Shown piece after piece: positions 26,450 through 39,400 of a stretch of 64,000 bases of DNA (position 1 is the first letter of the stretch; every line of letters begins with the position of its first letter). A program made the translations under genes and the position numbers. The stretch comes from Alitta virens (taxonomy: Eukaryota > Annelida > Polychaeta > Phyllodocida > Nereididae): the NCBI GenBank assembly GCA_932294295.1, contig OW028575.1, forward strand, positions 42,442,753 to 42,506,752, in the 5' to 3' direction. The notes beneath the pieces are model-generated. The model was given only the letters and a program-made list of their open reading frames with translations. It was not told the DNA's origin and made no database searches.

Positions 26450-28085
26450 CTTGTCAATTCCTCCAAACATGCAAAGAAAGTTTCAATGTACGAAAGTCGA
26501 ACTTTGTTTACATTGGAGACGGAAATATTGTGATAGGAAAACCATGACACCCGTTGCAACGAGTATAACTCTTCACGAGATGTCGCCACCTGTCCGTTCT
26601 ATGCTGCAGATAGCCAACGATGGTGGTCAGCTGTCCTAGGGCCCTTGAGGTCCTTCCCAGTCACAGCCATCTCTGGTGAAACGCCCATTCTTTCTGGTGA
26701 AGCTTAGTGCCACATACGTGCGACCATTTGGAATATGGCATCAACTAGTGAAGTTGGCCTAGCATGTTGGCCAAGAAAGTTGTCCCTTTCAGTGATACTG
26801 CTGGGGGAGGTTGTCACCAATGCAGCCCTTCTGACAAAACAGGTTATCAGCATGTGACGGACGCACATTTCATCAGGTCTACACGCAGTGCACAGTGGTG
26901 ACAGTGCACACTAGTGAGTATTTCATTTATATAATCGATTCCTTTGATTTTTTTTGGCGGTAAAGTAAAATAAATCCTTTTGGCTACACCTGCAGAGTTC
27001 ATCCAGCGGTGGAACCTTACTTGGCAAAAATAAATAGTATTTCTCGGTAGTGTATGCAATGGTTAAATGGTTGCATGTCTACCAGAAACTTAAGTTCCGA
27101 TTCTCTGCCATTAATTCTATCAAAAAAAAAAAAGGTTTAATTACCCCAAGGTTGCCAGATGCAATATGAATCTTGGGTATGGGAAAGGCTAATAAGCCAT
27201 CCAAAGGATATCTGGAAATACGCAGGTGTGGATACAGTCAGCGACTTTCAAAAAATGTGTAATCTGGGTTGAGGGCGAATACTGAAGTTGTCCAAACACT
27301 CCATACTTTATTGCTTTTCATGCAAAGCTACATGATTCACAAATGAATCACATGAGACTCTTTATATCACACATGAAATGTAAACAATGAACAGGTTTGG
27401 CATTGTGGAACACACAGATTTGTCAAATAACATATGTATGCAGCAATTTTATATAATATCAAGTCACTTTACGTTACCAAACACTACCAGCCTGAGAGAT
27501 AAACTTACATCTATCTTCAATCCAATATGGCCATAAAGCCATTTTTATATTCCATTTACAGGACCTGCTGAGAAGATTTTGTAATATAATGTATTGAAAT
27601 ATTGGCAGTTTCTTTTGCCACTGCCAACATATATAATAAAAATACAACTTGATTTGACTAGATCTGCAGAGATATGTGCAAACAAGAATGTGATAGACAT
27701 TATTTAAGTGTAGTTAATTAAAATTATGACTCATAACAAATAAATACTGAATGACTTGATACAGTACCCAAAAGTATTTTTTCTAAATTATGATAATGCA
27801 TCCTTCTATAAAATGTCCATACATTTAGGAATATACATATTAATATGAAATAAAAATCCCACACCCCTATAACATGCATACAAATTGGTCCGTAAACAAA
27901 TCATAGTTTTCTTACACCTAATATTGAAGTTATGAAGCATACATTATCATAACTTCTAAACAATGAAAATATTTGAACTACATGACATCATATCATTGTA
28001 ATTAACACAGACAGAAAAAAAAAACATCACAGAGAAATAATTTCATGCACCTATGCCTCTTTTGCACATTTTGTCAACCATGGAT
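26450..28085. other. intergenic, no gene recognised
   Basis: It holds the upstream side of the CFAP119-like gene and the presumed 3' UTR side of MPST. Short frames at 26359-26640 and 26847-27059 show no family resemblance. Confidence 0.6.
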
Positions 28086-30335
28086 TTATTTTGGAACGGC
28101 TTCTTTTTGGTCATGGCTTGCTCGCTGGTACCACTCCGTCCAGGACCCGTCGTAAACAGCCAAGTCACTTTTGCCACACATGTGCGCTCCTAAGGCAATC
28201 ATGCATGCTGACACGCCTGAAAAATATATTTATGATTATAATTTAAGTTAAATTAAATAAAAGATTCAGAAAAATAAATACCAACTCTTTATCTGCAAGA
28301 CATCATCACAACTGCATACCGTGGCACTACTTTTCTTCTGATGACATGTTATCACAACATTATATTTGTGACATATATTTACAGCATAAGGCATAAGGCA
28401 TTAACCATATGAAAAACACAGATGTCAAATTTTTACCTGAGCCACATGAGGCCACAATAGGTTTGTCGAGATCGATTTCGGCCTTCTCAAATTCCTGTCT
28501 TATTTCATCAGCTGATCTCAGGACCTTTGCATTCTTGTCTAGCATGCTGGTGAAAGGTATATTTATAGAACCAACCATGTGCCCCGGTTTCACCTCTGCA
28601 ACAAACGGATAACAAAACATAAAGTTGGCAACTAATGGGAAGCCCAAGTTATGCACATAGCCTGACTTGACTAACTGACTGACTCATTCACTCGCTATAT
28701 TTAATTTATGCTCTTACTACTGTACTAGATAGGTAGTGCACTCTACAGAATAAATGATAAAATGGTGCCAATTATATTTTCATCTTTAATAACCCTATGT
28801 TACAACATAGTACTAAAGTTAGTCTAATGCTTCAGTTTGCCAATTGCCACACATAGTTCATAGGCTATTCAGCTGAATGTGATATACACATACCAAGGGG
28901 TGTGATAAAATTCAAGATGTGATAACATTCCTAGTTTACCAAAATGTTTATCACACCACTAAAAAAACTGGGACAGTGTAAGGTTGTTAATAAATTAGTT
29001 TTACTGCAGCAATGTATAATTGTTATAACTGTCAGTTAAGGATGTCCCTAAGATAGGTGTTTGAAAGTTGTAACATGTACATTTACATGATCTATATGTT
29101 ATATACAAAATCAATGTTTCAATAAACAGAGATAAAGGCTAGCTACTCTTACAGCAGTTTTCACTTAAGCATCGCTATTTTTTCTGTAAAAGTGAAATCT
29201 CAGGGACAGATCGAAAGTTTGATAAGGGAGGCTGAGGATTGTAAAATGACTGACCACAAATGAGAAATTTGTGTATTGAAGACGGGGTGGGGGTAAAATT
29301 GTCCCACTATAGTTTAGTTGAAGATATAGCATTATGGCATGAGGTAAACCAGTTGTTTCTAAGAGGGGTAGAAAACTCGGCCACTGAGTTTACTGGTTAA
29401 TGACTTTCCTGTCTCTTACTTATAAAACTTTTGATCTGTCTCCAAATGCCTTTCTAACAGTCGAAATCGCTATGCTTAGGTGCAAACTGGTGTAGAAGTT
29501 TTGGTCAGCAAAGCAAGAAAAATGCAGGATGTTTTTGAAGTCACGAACAGGCAGAATAAACAGTTTGAGAGGTCCTAAGGCAGGCTACAGGTATTTGATC
29601 AGCTTTGGCTGCAGTTGCTGCAGTTGGCATATGGATTCCAAGGGGTGCAGTCACTGCAGAAACTTCAGCAGGCAGCAACATCAACTCTCAGCAGCAGCTA
29701 CCAGCAGAAGTGAGTGGGTGCAGGGCAAGTGACTCACCTGGCCTTGGTTCTGGAGTGCTGCCTTCAAACCGCCCTGCAGGTCTGGCATCTATCACCTGAA
29801 TCTCTTTGCTACTCAGGTTTTTCTGCATGTCTTCAAAGCTTTTCACCAACTCAGCCCGAAGCACTGCCTTATAAACCTGGGGCTGGACCTTGTCCACTTC
29901 ATCCGTTATGTCCAGCTGTTCTCTGTTCCACTTCGGAAACCCACCATCGAGCACTGACACCAAACTGTGGCCAAAAAGTCTAAACATCCACCAAACCCTC
30001 TGGGCTGAGAAAATGCCAAAATCACTGTTGTCATAGCATACAACATGGGTGGAGTTATCGATGCCCAATTTGCCCACATATTTCTCAAAGTCCTCTGCGC
30101 TTGGTATCATGTGGGGGAGTTGTGATGATTGGTCACAACACTTGTCAATGTCAAAAAACTGAGCTCCTGGTATGTGCTCACGGTAAAATTCCTGCTGTGC
30201 ATCTCTCTTGGAGAAGGGCATCAACTTGTGCCATGAACAGTCCAGCACTCTCAAATTCTGAGTGTTGCTGGCCAAACGCTGCCACAGCCAGTCTGCGGAG
30301 ACGATTGCTGAAACTCTCAAAGGTACACGACTCAT
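28086..30335 (-). CDS. MPST: 3-mercaptopyruvate sulfurtransferase (rhodanese family), three exons
   Basis: Exons are 30335-29738, 28595-28437 and 28216-28086, summing to 295 residues plus stop; human MPST is 297. The enzyme moves sulfur from 3-mercaptopyruvate to a cysteine persulfide and takes part in cysteine breakdown and sulfide production. Two rhodanese domains are visible. The N-terminal one has HIPGAQFFDID and YDNSDFGIFSAQRVWWMFR; the C-terminal one has VIDARPAGRF and HMVGSINIPF. The active-site loop is CGSGV with Cys about 250, typical of MPST; thiosulfate sulfurtransferase has CRKGV. The codon for the glycine after CGS spans the last intron. The start at 30335 gives the usual short N-terminus (MSRVPLRVSAIVSADWL). 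Splice sites are all GT-AG. Confidence 0.92.
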
Positions 30336-30760
30336 CTTGCCGACTAGTGTTGTTTGTCAATGAATTTATCCTTCCTAACTGCGCCAATGTATCCTTGCCA
30401 GCAGCTGTATGCACTGGTTCTGAGCTGGAGCTTGATGTGTGTGGTGGCAGTGTAAGCAATAAAATATAGATGGCGCCACCGCCCAAAACTCTTTGTCACA
30501 GGAAAATTATTGACAGACGTGCAGTACTGTTGCGTAGTACGTTTTAAATGACACTGTTACGATTGTTTCTGATTGGTTTCAAACTTTCAACTTTCAAGGT
30601 TTTTGATGGTGCACATGGTGGTGAGTTAACCTGATACCGCAGGAGTGATGTAAGAATTTCACACAAGATGTCGCTAAAGTCGCCTTTTCTGTGAACGAAG
30701 TGGGACGGCGACGGAAAGTTTATGCTCTTTTATTGCGATGTGGTGGGTATTTTTTTTACC
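30336..30760. promoter_or_regulatory. probable shared upstream region of MPST (-) and TSC2 (+)
   Basis: The start of MPST faces the direction of TSC2. A donor-like 'gatgtg|gtgggt' at about 30741 could end a non-coding first exon of TSC2. TSC2's start exon has an acceptor (ttgacttcag, ending 33371) just before its ATG, so an upstream untranslated exon must exist. The placement is inference. Confidence 0.3.
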
Positions 30761-31059
30761 AATCCTAGTATGAGTATGCAATTAAAACCGTCGTTCAACT
30801 GAATAACGTGTGATGAACGTTAGACATGGTGTTAAATATGCGTAATACTTCATGACATAACTTTACGTTACTGGAATTACGGATATTATCGCCCAGCTGT
30901 CAAATATGTCTGTCAGCTGATTGCGGGTGCCGAACTGTCAAATCAAAGTTATTGATAATCACGACACATATTCACATTTATCCATCTAAACTGTAAACTT
31001 TGATTTGATCAGAGAAAATGCAATGCTTCCGATGATTAGTACTTCAGTTGAGTACTGGT

Positions 31060-32645
31060 TGATAGGGCGAGTTCGGCATAGATATAATCGGGTCGATTCG
31101 GCATGTCGATTAGGTATTGGGATTTTCGTCTCGGTATATAACTTGGTCGGTCGGCATAGGGCTCCATATAGATAATTGCAACGATGGTTTGTCTATGGCA
31201 ATTGGTGTGTGATCTTGCTTGATAAACAGGCCAATAGTTGGCAATATTAACTAATTGGCTAAATTAGTTCTTCGTCTACTTGGATTAGCCCTGGGGCGCA
31301 CTCACTCATGAGCTTTAATAAAGCCTTTATGCAGCCTGTTTGCTCGCTTAGGTGCTGTTGATGACAGTATGAAATGGAAGAAATGAAGATCAGAAAAGGT
31401 AGTAAGGAGAAAAGACAAGAGAGTAGGTGGTAAAAAAATAAAAAATAATAATTGTTAAATTTTATGTTGTAATAGCCCCCGCTTAAAGATATCAATGCTG
31501 GGGGCCTCGGCCAAACTGGCCGGCAGCTTGTTCCATAATATAATCTGGTACTCCTGGGGAAGAAGCTCTTTTTAAATGTCGGTTCTGGCTGGTGGAATTT
31601 TATATTTATGATTGTGACTTGACCTAGCATTCTATAGTTTTTTTAGTTTATTAAAAAAAATCTGTGCACTGTACAATTAAGTGCAATTCACAAAAAAAGA
31701 TCAGTTAGTTGATTTAAAAATGTGTCATGCACATTTTTTTTATTAAAGACATATATGTGTTTTCAATACTCTTTGTTATTCAATGAATGATTCTATATCT
31801 TATCATTACATTTTCTTTTTAATTATTATATTGAACTAAAGAGGCAATTTATTATTTATTTATTATCTACTTTTTAATTCCAGATTTTAAATTATTCAAG
31901 TATGTATGACATTGCATTGAGTATTATATTGGTTTGAATGTTGCTGAATAATGCATTACATGTAAATGGTCATTTATCATGTAGTGTAAATTGTACGCAA
32001 TTCATACATTTCGAAATGCCCTCGATATAAATAACCTTTTACATGTAATATACATTATTGCCATTACATGTGCAGCAAAACTGCAGTCAATTTACTTATC
32101 AAAATAAATACCACATTTTTGAAAACTTTGAGTACTGCAGCACAAAATGAAGTTGCCAAGTAGTTTAGCAGCAACATATATATAGGTGTAAATTTTCAAT
32201 ATAGATTACAAAAACATGAAAGTGGGCTCATGCGAATATAGAAGTGCCATAATAAATTAATTTTAATTCAATCTATACACATATATTTATGTTAGTTAAT
32301 TTTACCTTATCCACCATTTCAATCAGTATATATTTTTATCCTATCTATTCTTAGTATGCTACCTAGTATTTCATAACTTTTCTATGTTTTATTTTTTTAT
32401 TTTTTTTTAACCCAATTTGACACAAATAAACACAAACCATGAATTTTCAGCAATGGTTTTGGCTGTAATGAGAATTGCATTTTACTCTATCTCCTGTTGA
32501 ACTAACCAGTGACAAGTCAAATAGCAATAAGGCCATTGACACTTCATAACTGCTCAGAAGTCCATTTAATTGCTATACATAGACCTATGCCGAATGGACC
32601 AAAAACTGATTGCGAATCAGAAATCCAATGCCGAATGGACCACTT
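31060..32645. mobile_element. possible foldback element with TTCGGCAT arrays
   Basis: The left side has TTCGGCAT-type units at 31072, 31097 and about 31150. The right side has the inverse ATGCCGAA at 32587 and 32628, each followed by 'tggacc'. The left units carry the complementary 'ggtcgattcgg' and 'ggtcggtcgg'. Few units and no target duplication make this weaker than the elements at 20123 and 55910. Confidence 0.35.
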
Positions 32646-32782
32646 TTTCATGGACGTCTTTTCACTCAATGTTCCCTAGTAAGCCTATAAGTTAAATTTA
32701 GTGTTGCATGATTGAGGACAGAACCTGGGAGCTGAATTATTTCTTAATTATAGTATGTCCTTGAGATAATCACTGGAAGAGC

Positions 32783-32983
32783 AGGCCTGAGCGTAAGCAA
32801 AAAGATGGTAACCCACACATCGTTCTCCTGAAAATGTGCCTTGGTAACCATGGTCGGTTACCTGAAATTTATTTTAGGTAAAATATAGGGCAAGGCGAAC
32901 GAAATTGCGTTCGCGGCATTTCAGTTTAAGGTTACCTCCAGGAGAACGAAACGATCATTCGCCTGTTAAGCTCAGGTCTGAAG
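32783..32983. repeat. inverted-repeat element, MITE-like
   Basis: The left part 'gttctcctg...ggtaacc' is mirrored by 'ggttacctccaggagaac' on the right. Outer parts 'cctgagcgtaagc' and 'gttaagctcagg' also pair. A near palindrome 'gcgaacgaaattgcgttcgc' lies in the middle. It is in the presumed 5' untranslated intron of TSC2. Confidence 0.5.
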
Positions 32984-33419
32984 AGACTGTTCTCTGTTAC
33001 GAGGGGCATTGAGGGCCATCAAGTCTAATTTTCTTAAAGTGAGGCCATCCTTAAAAACATTTTTTGTTGCGGGTTACATGACACTTGAAAAACCCATCAG
33101 GTAGTAGGATTTTTTTTTTTTTTACCTCAGAAGAATATTTTACCAATATTTAACTAACCGGCAGGCCCCTTGCTACCACAAGAATATACCCGGAGACAAT
33201 TTGAAGAATAAATAAAAATCAAGGGAAATCTTTTTTTCATAAGGTCACACAACCTGCAACAGGAATATTTTTAAGAATTGCCTGATTGCAGTGTTTTGCT
33301 GTCTCTTGGCCCTGTTTAATGGCTTATTCTAAAGCTAATCATAAATGAAAACTTACTTTAATTGACTTCAGGGGAATGATCCACAAGCCATGAAGTGCTA
33401 GTGACTGCTTGGGAGGACC

Positions 33420-36400
33420 ATGTCGCAGAAACCGGGCAAGCATGAAGGAAGTGCATTCAATAAATTAAAGCATTTTCTGGGAATAAGCACCAGCAAGGGA
33501 GGATCTGGACATCCCTCACAGCTTCGTCAGTCATCTGTAAAATATGTCTTTACCCCTGAGCTTGTCAAGGTGTGTAACCTATCTATTTAAATTTTTCCAA
33601 TTTAACTTATTCTATGTACTCCGTGTAAATAGCTATCAGTAGAACTTTAATATTATGTTGTGTAACTTGCGTTTATCACAATGACTTTTTTTTTATTAAT
33701 GCTCGTCTAATAGGAGATTAGCAAGGGCAGTCCTGCTAACAACCGTGTGAAGACCATCAAAGACCTTTGTGATGTGGTGCAAACTCACAGACTGGAACAA
33801 AATGCAGTGGAGGTTTTGTGGCAATCCACACAGGATTTGCTTCAGCCCCAAACACAACCAGATGACCGCCATTTGGCTTACAGATTCTACTGCTGCCTTG
33901 TTAAAGGACAGGTATGGAACTTAGAAGTCTGTTGTTTATTTTGCAACAAACATTTATAGAAGGAAGAATTAAGATGGCACTGGTGATGTTTTAAATGCAT
34001 ATACATATACATGTATATTTTGACTGTTATTATCTAGAATTTTACGTTTGACAACACCATAGGCAAGTCATCTTGTAAAGTATTGTGTAATGTCTTCTAT
34101 CATTTTTTTTTTTATGTAACTAATATATTCTTAAACTGGACACACCATCTTATGACAATATATATACATATAACAAATTTTTATTTAAATAAAATAAAAA
34201 ATATATACTTTTTTGTCTTTTAATTGTGCTATATATTTATATAAGTTTTGATCAACAAGTAATGAATACAAGATTGTTCTTCATTGCAATGACCTAACTC
34301 TGCAATTTATTGAATTTAGTATGAAACCCTTGGGATGATGAGGGCCCACTTCTTCCGCATAGTTAAGACACACAAGTTGTATGAAGATCTTCCTTACAGG
34401 TAATGAGTGACAGATTCACTTAGTGGTACCATTTACTCTATAATCATTTGATAATACAATTGGCAAAAGTAACAAAAGGGTTTAGTGCAGTATAGCGGAC
34501 CCAAATTTATGCCTGTATTTGGCGTCAATGAAATCTGAAAATAATCACAATTTTGTTTTTTTTACGAATTTTGTTCTGACACACAATAGGAATAATATTC
34601 ATGTAGTGTGGCAGGGGTTTGGGGTAGCAGCCCCAAAGAAAAAAGAAAAATAAGCAATAAGACAGTGTGTTCTTGCCTTGGAAACGATCACCGCTGTGTT
34701 TTTTTTGTGATGTCATTCATTTAATTCAAGCATTTTCCGTTATAAACCTGGCAACGAGGCTCACTAAATATGGTCGTAAATTTGGACTTTTTCCATAACA
34801 ATTTATCTAAAATTATATTTCTCTTGTAACCTTTACATGTCTTTGCAATTAATTCATTCATTCAATTATACACTAGAATCTAAAACTGAGAGGTGTGCGA
34901 CTTGGGACTGGCATGACTTAATGATGTTAAACAGCGTTTTAGAGCATGTTAATAGTTCATCTCCTCTCAGTTCAGAAACTAGAGGTGGATATTAAGAACT
35001 GCAACTTTTCACTTTAGATCTGATAGTAGCAATTGAGCACGGTTTACCAAAACTAGAAGTGGGATTTCACTGCTAATGTGATATTCACATGACTTTGCGT
35101 ACTCTTCAAACAATGTTTTATAACTGCCCATATTTGATTCTCTGCTTTTTGTGTCGCTCAGGTTGACATTGTTTTCAACTCTCACCAATGATGGGAAGGA
35201 CTTGCAGTATTTTGAAGAAGAAACCGGTAAGATTATTTTTGGCTTGTTCACAAATGTCATCAATGCCCTCGGATTGCATTTAAGCAAACACCACATTGGA
35301 ATCACCTCGTTTATTTAGAAGACCAGTAATTGGAGCTAGTATTATTTTGATACGTTTGTTTTTTTTCCCCTCACCAGGAACTTTCCTTTTGGAATGGATG
35401 AAGGATCTTATGACATCAAACAAAATTTCTGAGTTTCTTCAATTACTGATCAACATTGTCAAGTTCAATGCTGCTTACTTGGATGAAGAGATTATTTCTG
35501 GAATTGTGTTGTAAGTTTTAGCTGGCTTGAAAATAACTTGAAGTTTTAAATACACGTTGCTCAGTTCTTATGATAATAAATTTCATTAAGAGCCTTGTTT
35601 CAATAAAGAGGTATCTTTCCAGGAACACATGTGTGATAGCCTCTAAAACCACTCATGAACAGGACATAGAGGTAATTTTATCATATGATGCATATGTTTC
35701 CAAGAAAAAGTATTTTCAATTGATAAATTCGCCTACATGAATGTGATACAGAAATAAATTGCGAAAGCGCTTGCAACTTGAAGACAAATATTTTTATACA
35801 TTGCTATATTACCACGGATGTTAGCCTGCAAATTCAATTTACGTGGCTGTACTAAATTATAATAAGGTAGCGCACTCTGCAAGACTTGAGGACACGAGAC
35901 AGCCTCCCATTGACCAAAGACATTTAAATATTTAAACGGAGATACTGGCAGACTTTAAAAGAGACGCTCACTTTGTCATGAAAATTGGGGGAGGTCATTC
36001 TGAGGCTGAACGTTCTCCCGTCCCAGTGGGAGAATGCTACCGTCTGTTTTATTGTATTCTACGTCGTTCAATTATTAAGATTGCGGACTGATGTCTGTGA
36101 TTATACTTAAAGTGATAAATTAATATATACATGTATTATCTTTGCAGTTGTGTTTGAATGTATTGGACAAAGTAGTTGTGTACAGCTACCTGCCATCTGC
36201 CTCTCTGTACCACTTTATCATTTGTGTTTGTCGCATTGTCAACATTGAGAAGTTCTCCGTCGTCAGTTGGAATGTAAGTACTTAAGTCTTGTATTATGCT
36301 ATGATATTTGGCAGATATTAGCAATGCTCTGCAAGCATTATACATTGTTGACAAAGTTTTACTCTTTGTTTACCCAGAGTTTGTCTTCGCTCCAGCTTTT

Positions 36401-39400
36401 GGGTTTTCACTGGTCATTCTTGCATTTCAGCTGATGAGAAGATTACTTGGGACTCATCTTGGTCACAGTGCGATTTATACCATGTGCTGCATCTTGCAAG
36501 ACAAGTACTTTCCATATAACTCTGGTCTTCCATTATGTGACAGTCATATGTTAAACTAGTGACTCTACTTTCTGTCCTATATTACAAAATGGACAGTGGC
36601 TTGAGATTGGGAATTTTATGGTAGTCCGTTAAAAATCCCCATTAGATTAACTAAATGCTTCAGTGAACCAATAAAGTTTAATATATCATATATGCATTAA
36701 AAATGCGGATTATTTATGATTATTACACCATAAGGCTGCACATGGCATCTGGTAAATTATTTGCAGAACTTGGCTTTAAAACACAATATGTTAGAACTAT
36801 TATTTTGTTGTAGAAAATACACTCAGAATCAGTGAAATTCGCCAATCAGCAAAATTCGCCACACCTGAAAACTGCTTCACTACTTAGTTAGATTTTCATA
36901 CTCTAAAGCTAGCTAAAATTATGCACATTTCAGGGCCAATGCCAAAGAACCAGGAACAGCCCTGTTGAGGGGAGCAGCGTTTTTTGTTGGAATGGCGCTA
37001 TGGGGTTCAAAAAAGGTTGCTACACTGAAACACCCTCCCTCTGCTGTTTTGCCGTCTTTCCTGCAGGTAATATATGACATGTGAAGACAATTATGCTGTC
37101 ATTGCAATGTAATTGATGAAAGCCAGTGCCTGTGTCGTACGCATGCTCTTGAAAAAACTTTTTTTACTGTTGACAAAGTGTTCGGATGTGTTAATAAACT
37201 TTTTTGTATAGAGGGCAAGGTCAGAATTGTGGCTACACCCTTTTGGAATTTTGATATATGAAAAGAGGCAGACTTAAATATGAGGTGTACACTGTGTTGA
37301 TTGATTAATTTTTGTCAGGCATTGGAGCAGAGCAAATCCAGCATTGTTGCATATGAGATCGTGCTGTCAGTTCACCGGTTGGTCAACAAATACGGCAAAG
37401 ATCAGCAGATGATAACTTGGGACATCATCCTGAGTATTGTACACGCTCTACTCAAACATGTCGAGGTAGGGTCTGATTAAATGACTCCAAACAAAAAAAA
37501 TTTGCATACAGTACATAATATAGTGTGTTCTTGTTATTAGCTTGATCGATTTACTGAAGTTTGTGGTTCTAACTACACTAAAGGACTTTAAAAACGCATA
37601 GGTAAAACATGTTGTACAAACCCGAGATAATGAGTTTTTAAAGTCCATTAGTGTAGTTTGATTTGTTGTGCTGTGTGTAAAATTTGAGATTCTTTTAACG
37701 TTTTTCCAGACTTCAGCCACTGCTAAGCCAATTTTGATCAGCAATATGCATGACCTGCTCACAGCCATAGAGGAACTCCACAAGCAAAATCAGTTTAATG
37801 GAAACTCTGATCGTTTCTTTGGTATCTTGGAAAATTGTGCTAACAAGCGGCCGGTATTATTATTGATCATACTTTTATTGTTTCTTTTTTTTAAAATATA
37901 TTTTCATAATTTTGTCTTTGCATAATGATTTCTTTTTTGTTTCAGGAAACTTCAATTCTGGTTTTAGTACAGCATAAGGCTAATCTGATTCATCCCGCTA
38001 AGGATGGCTGGGTGCCAAATTTGTGTCATCTTCTAGAAAAATACTACAAGTATAAATATGCAGGCTTATTTAACAAAATTCAAAATTTTAAATTAACTTT
38101 TTAAGGCATGAGCTTGTGTTTCACTTAATCCATAAATGAATATAATTTTGTTTTTTTCCAGACATGAAGTTCGCACCAAAATTCGATTAAAAGTTTTGGA
38201 CGTCCTCTCGTATGTTCTAAGTGCCAACAGACATTTACATGAAGTAAGTTATGGTTCCAAAGCATTTTAACTGGTTCCTATGTGCTATGATATACAAAAT
38301 ACCAAGGTTATTTTGTCTAGGGTGACATGTAGGAGTGAAGGGTCTCCAAATGATTATTGTTAACTAGAGCTCCTCAAAAGCAACAGTTATTTTGTCAAGT
38401 TGGGGCCCATCACCATGCAACTTCTCCCCATTTTATTTTCCTCCATGATGATAATGACATGGATAATGATGATGGTGATGAATAAAGTTCTGAAGTTCTG
38501 TTAACATTTACATTTCAGGATGAACTTATTGATACTGTAGTCTTTCCCCAACTTTGCCATGTTGAAATTGACCAAGACGTTGAGGTGCGGAAAAGGGCCG
38601 CTCAGCTGCTGGTTGACTTGTCGCATACTTGCCTATCCCTGCATTGCCTTGACCTGCTTAACGTGCTTCACAGAGTAAGTTACTTAATAGAAATACAATG
38701 TTCATTATTTATGGCAAAGAAATGTCATTTTAGAGGTTGTATGTTATGTCAATATCTGAGTGCTAAAGTGCGCCATCAGTTTGCCATGATCCACAGATTT
38801 ACGTGATTTTAGTGCCGCCACTATCAACATGTCTGTATGGTGCTGCCTCCTGTTGATTTTCAATAAGAACCCTCTCTCCCCCCCCCCCCCCCCCCCCCTT
38901 CAATCATGGGTGCATTTTTTTGGATAGACCGGTGTGACAGGTTTGCCCCAGTTTAATTTGGTTGACTCGGTTCATGTGCGACCAGGCTACCCTAGCGCTA
39001 CACCTACTTGGCCTGCCACAATTGGCCGGTGAACAAATTCATTAGTTAATATTTGGCTGAAATTGTGTAATTCCATCTAGAAAAAAGGTTCATGCAACCG
39101 TGCAGTGCTCATGCAGTTAGCAACATGAAACTTTTCGTTAGTAACTAATATAAGCATAGAAAGAGTAGGTATTCATCTTATAAGATCTTTACAGCATTTG
39201 CTGGGTTAATAATTTCACACCGGATAAACAAATGCACCACGACGACCTAGGTCCACCAATCGCGTGACTGGTCTACCTCGCCGGTTCACCACATCAAATA
39301 CACCCATTGGGATAGATCAAATGAGTGATATCAACAGGGAGACGCACAAGGTATATGTCACTTATTGACGACACTCTACTGGTCAGAAGCTTAGTCAGCT

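Noticed and set aside
29714..30469. Plus-strand frames over the MPST first exon
   Set aside because: They are antisense shadows of a well-supported minus-strand exon.
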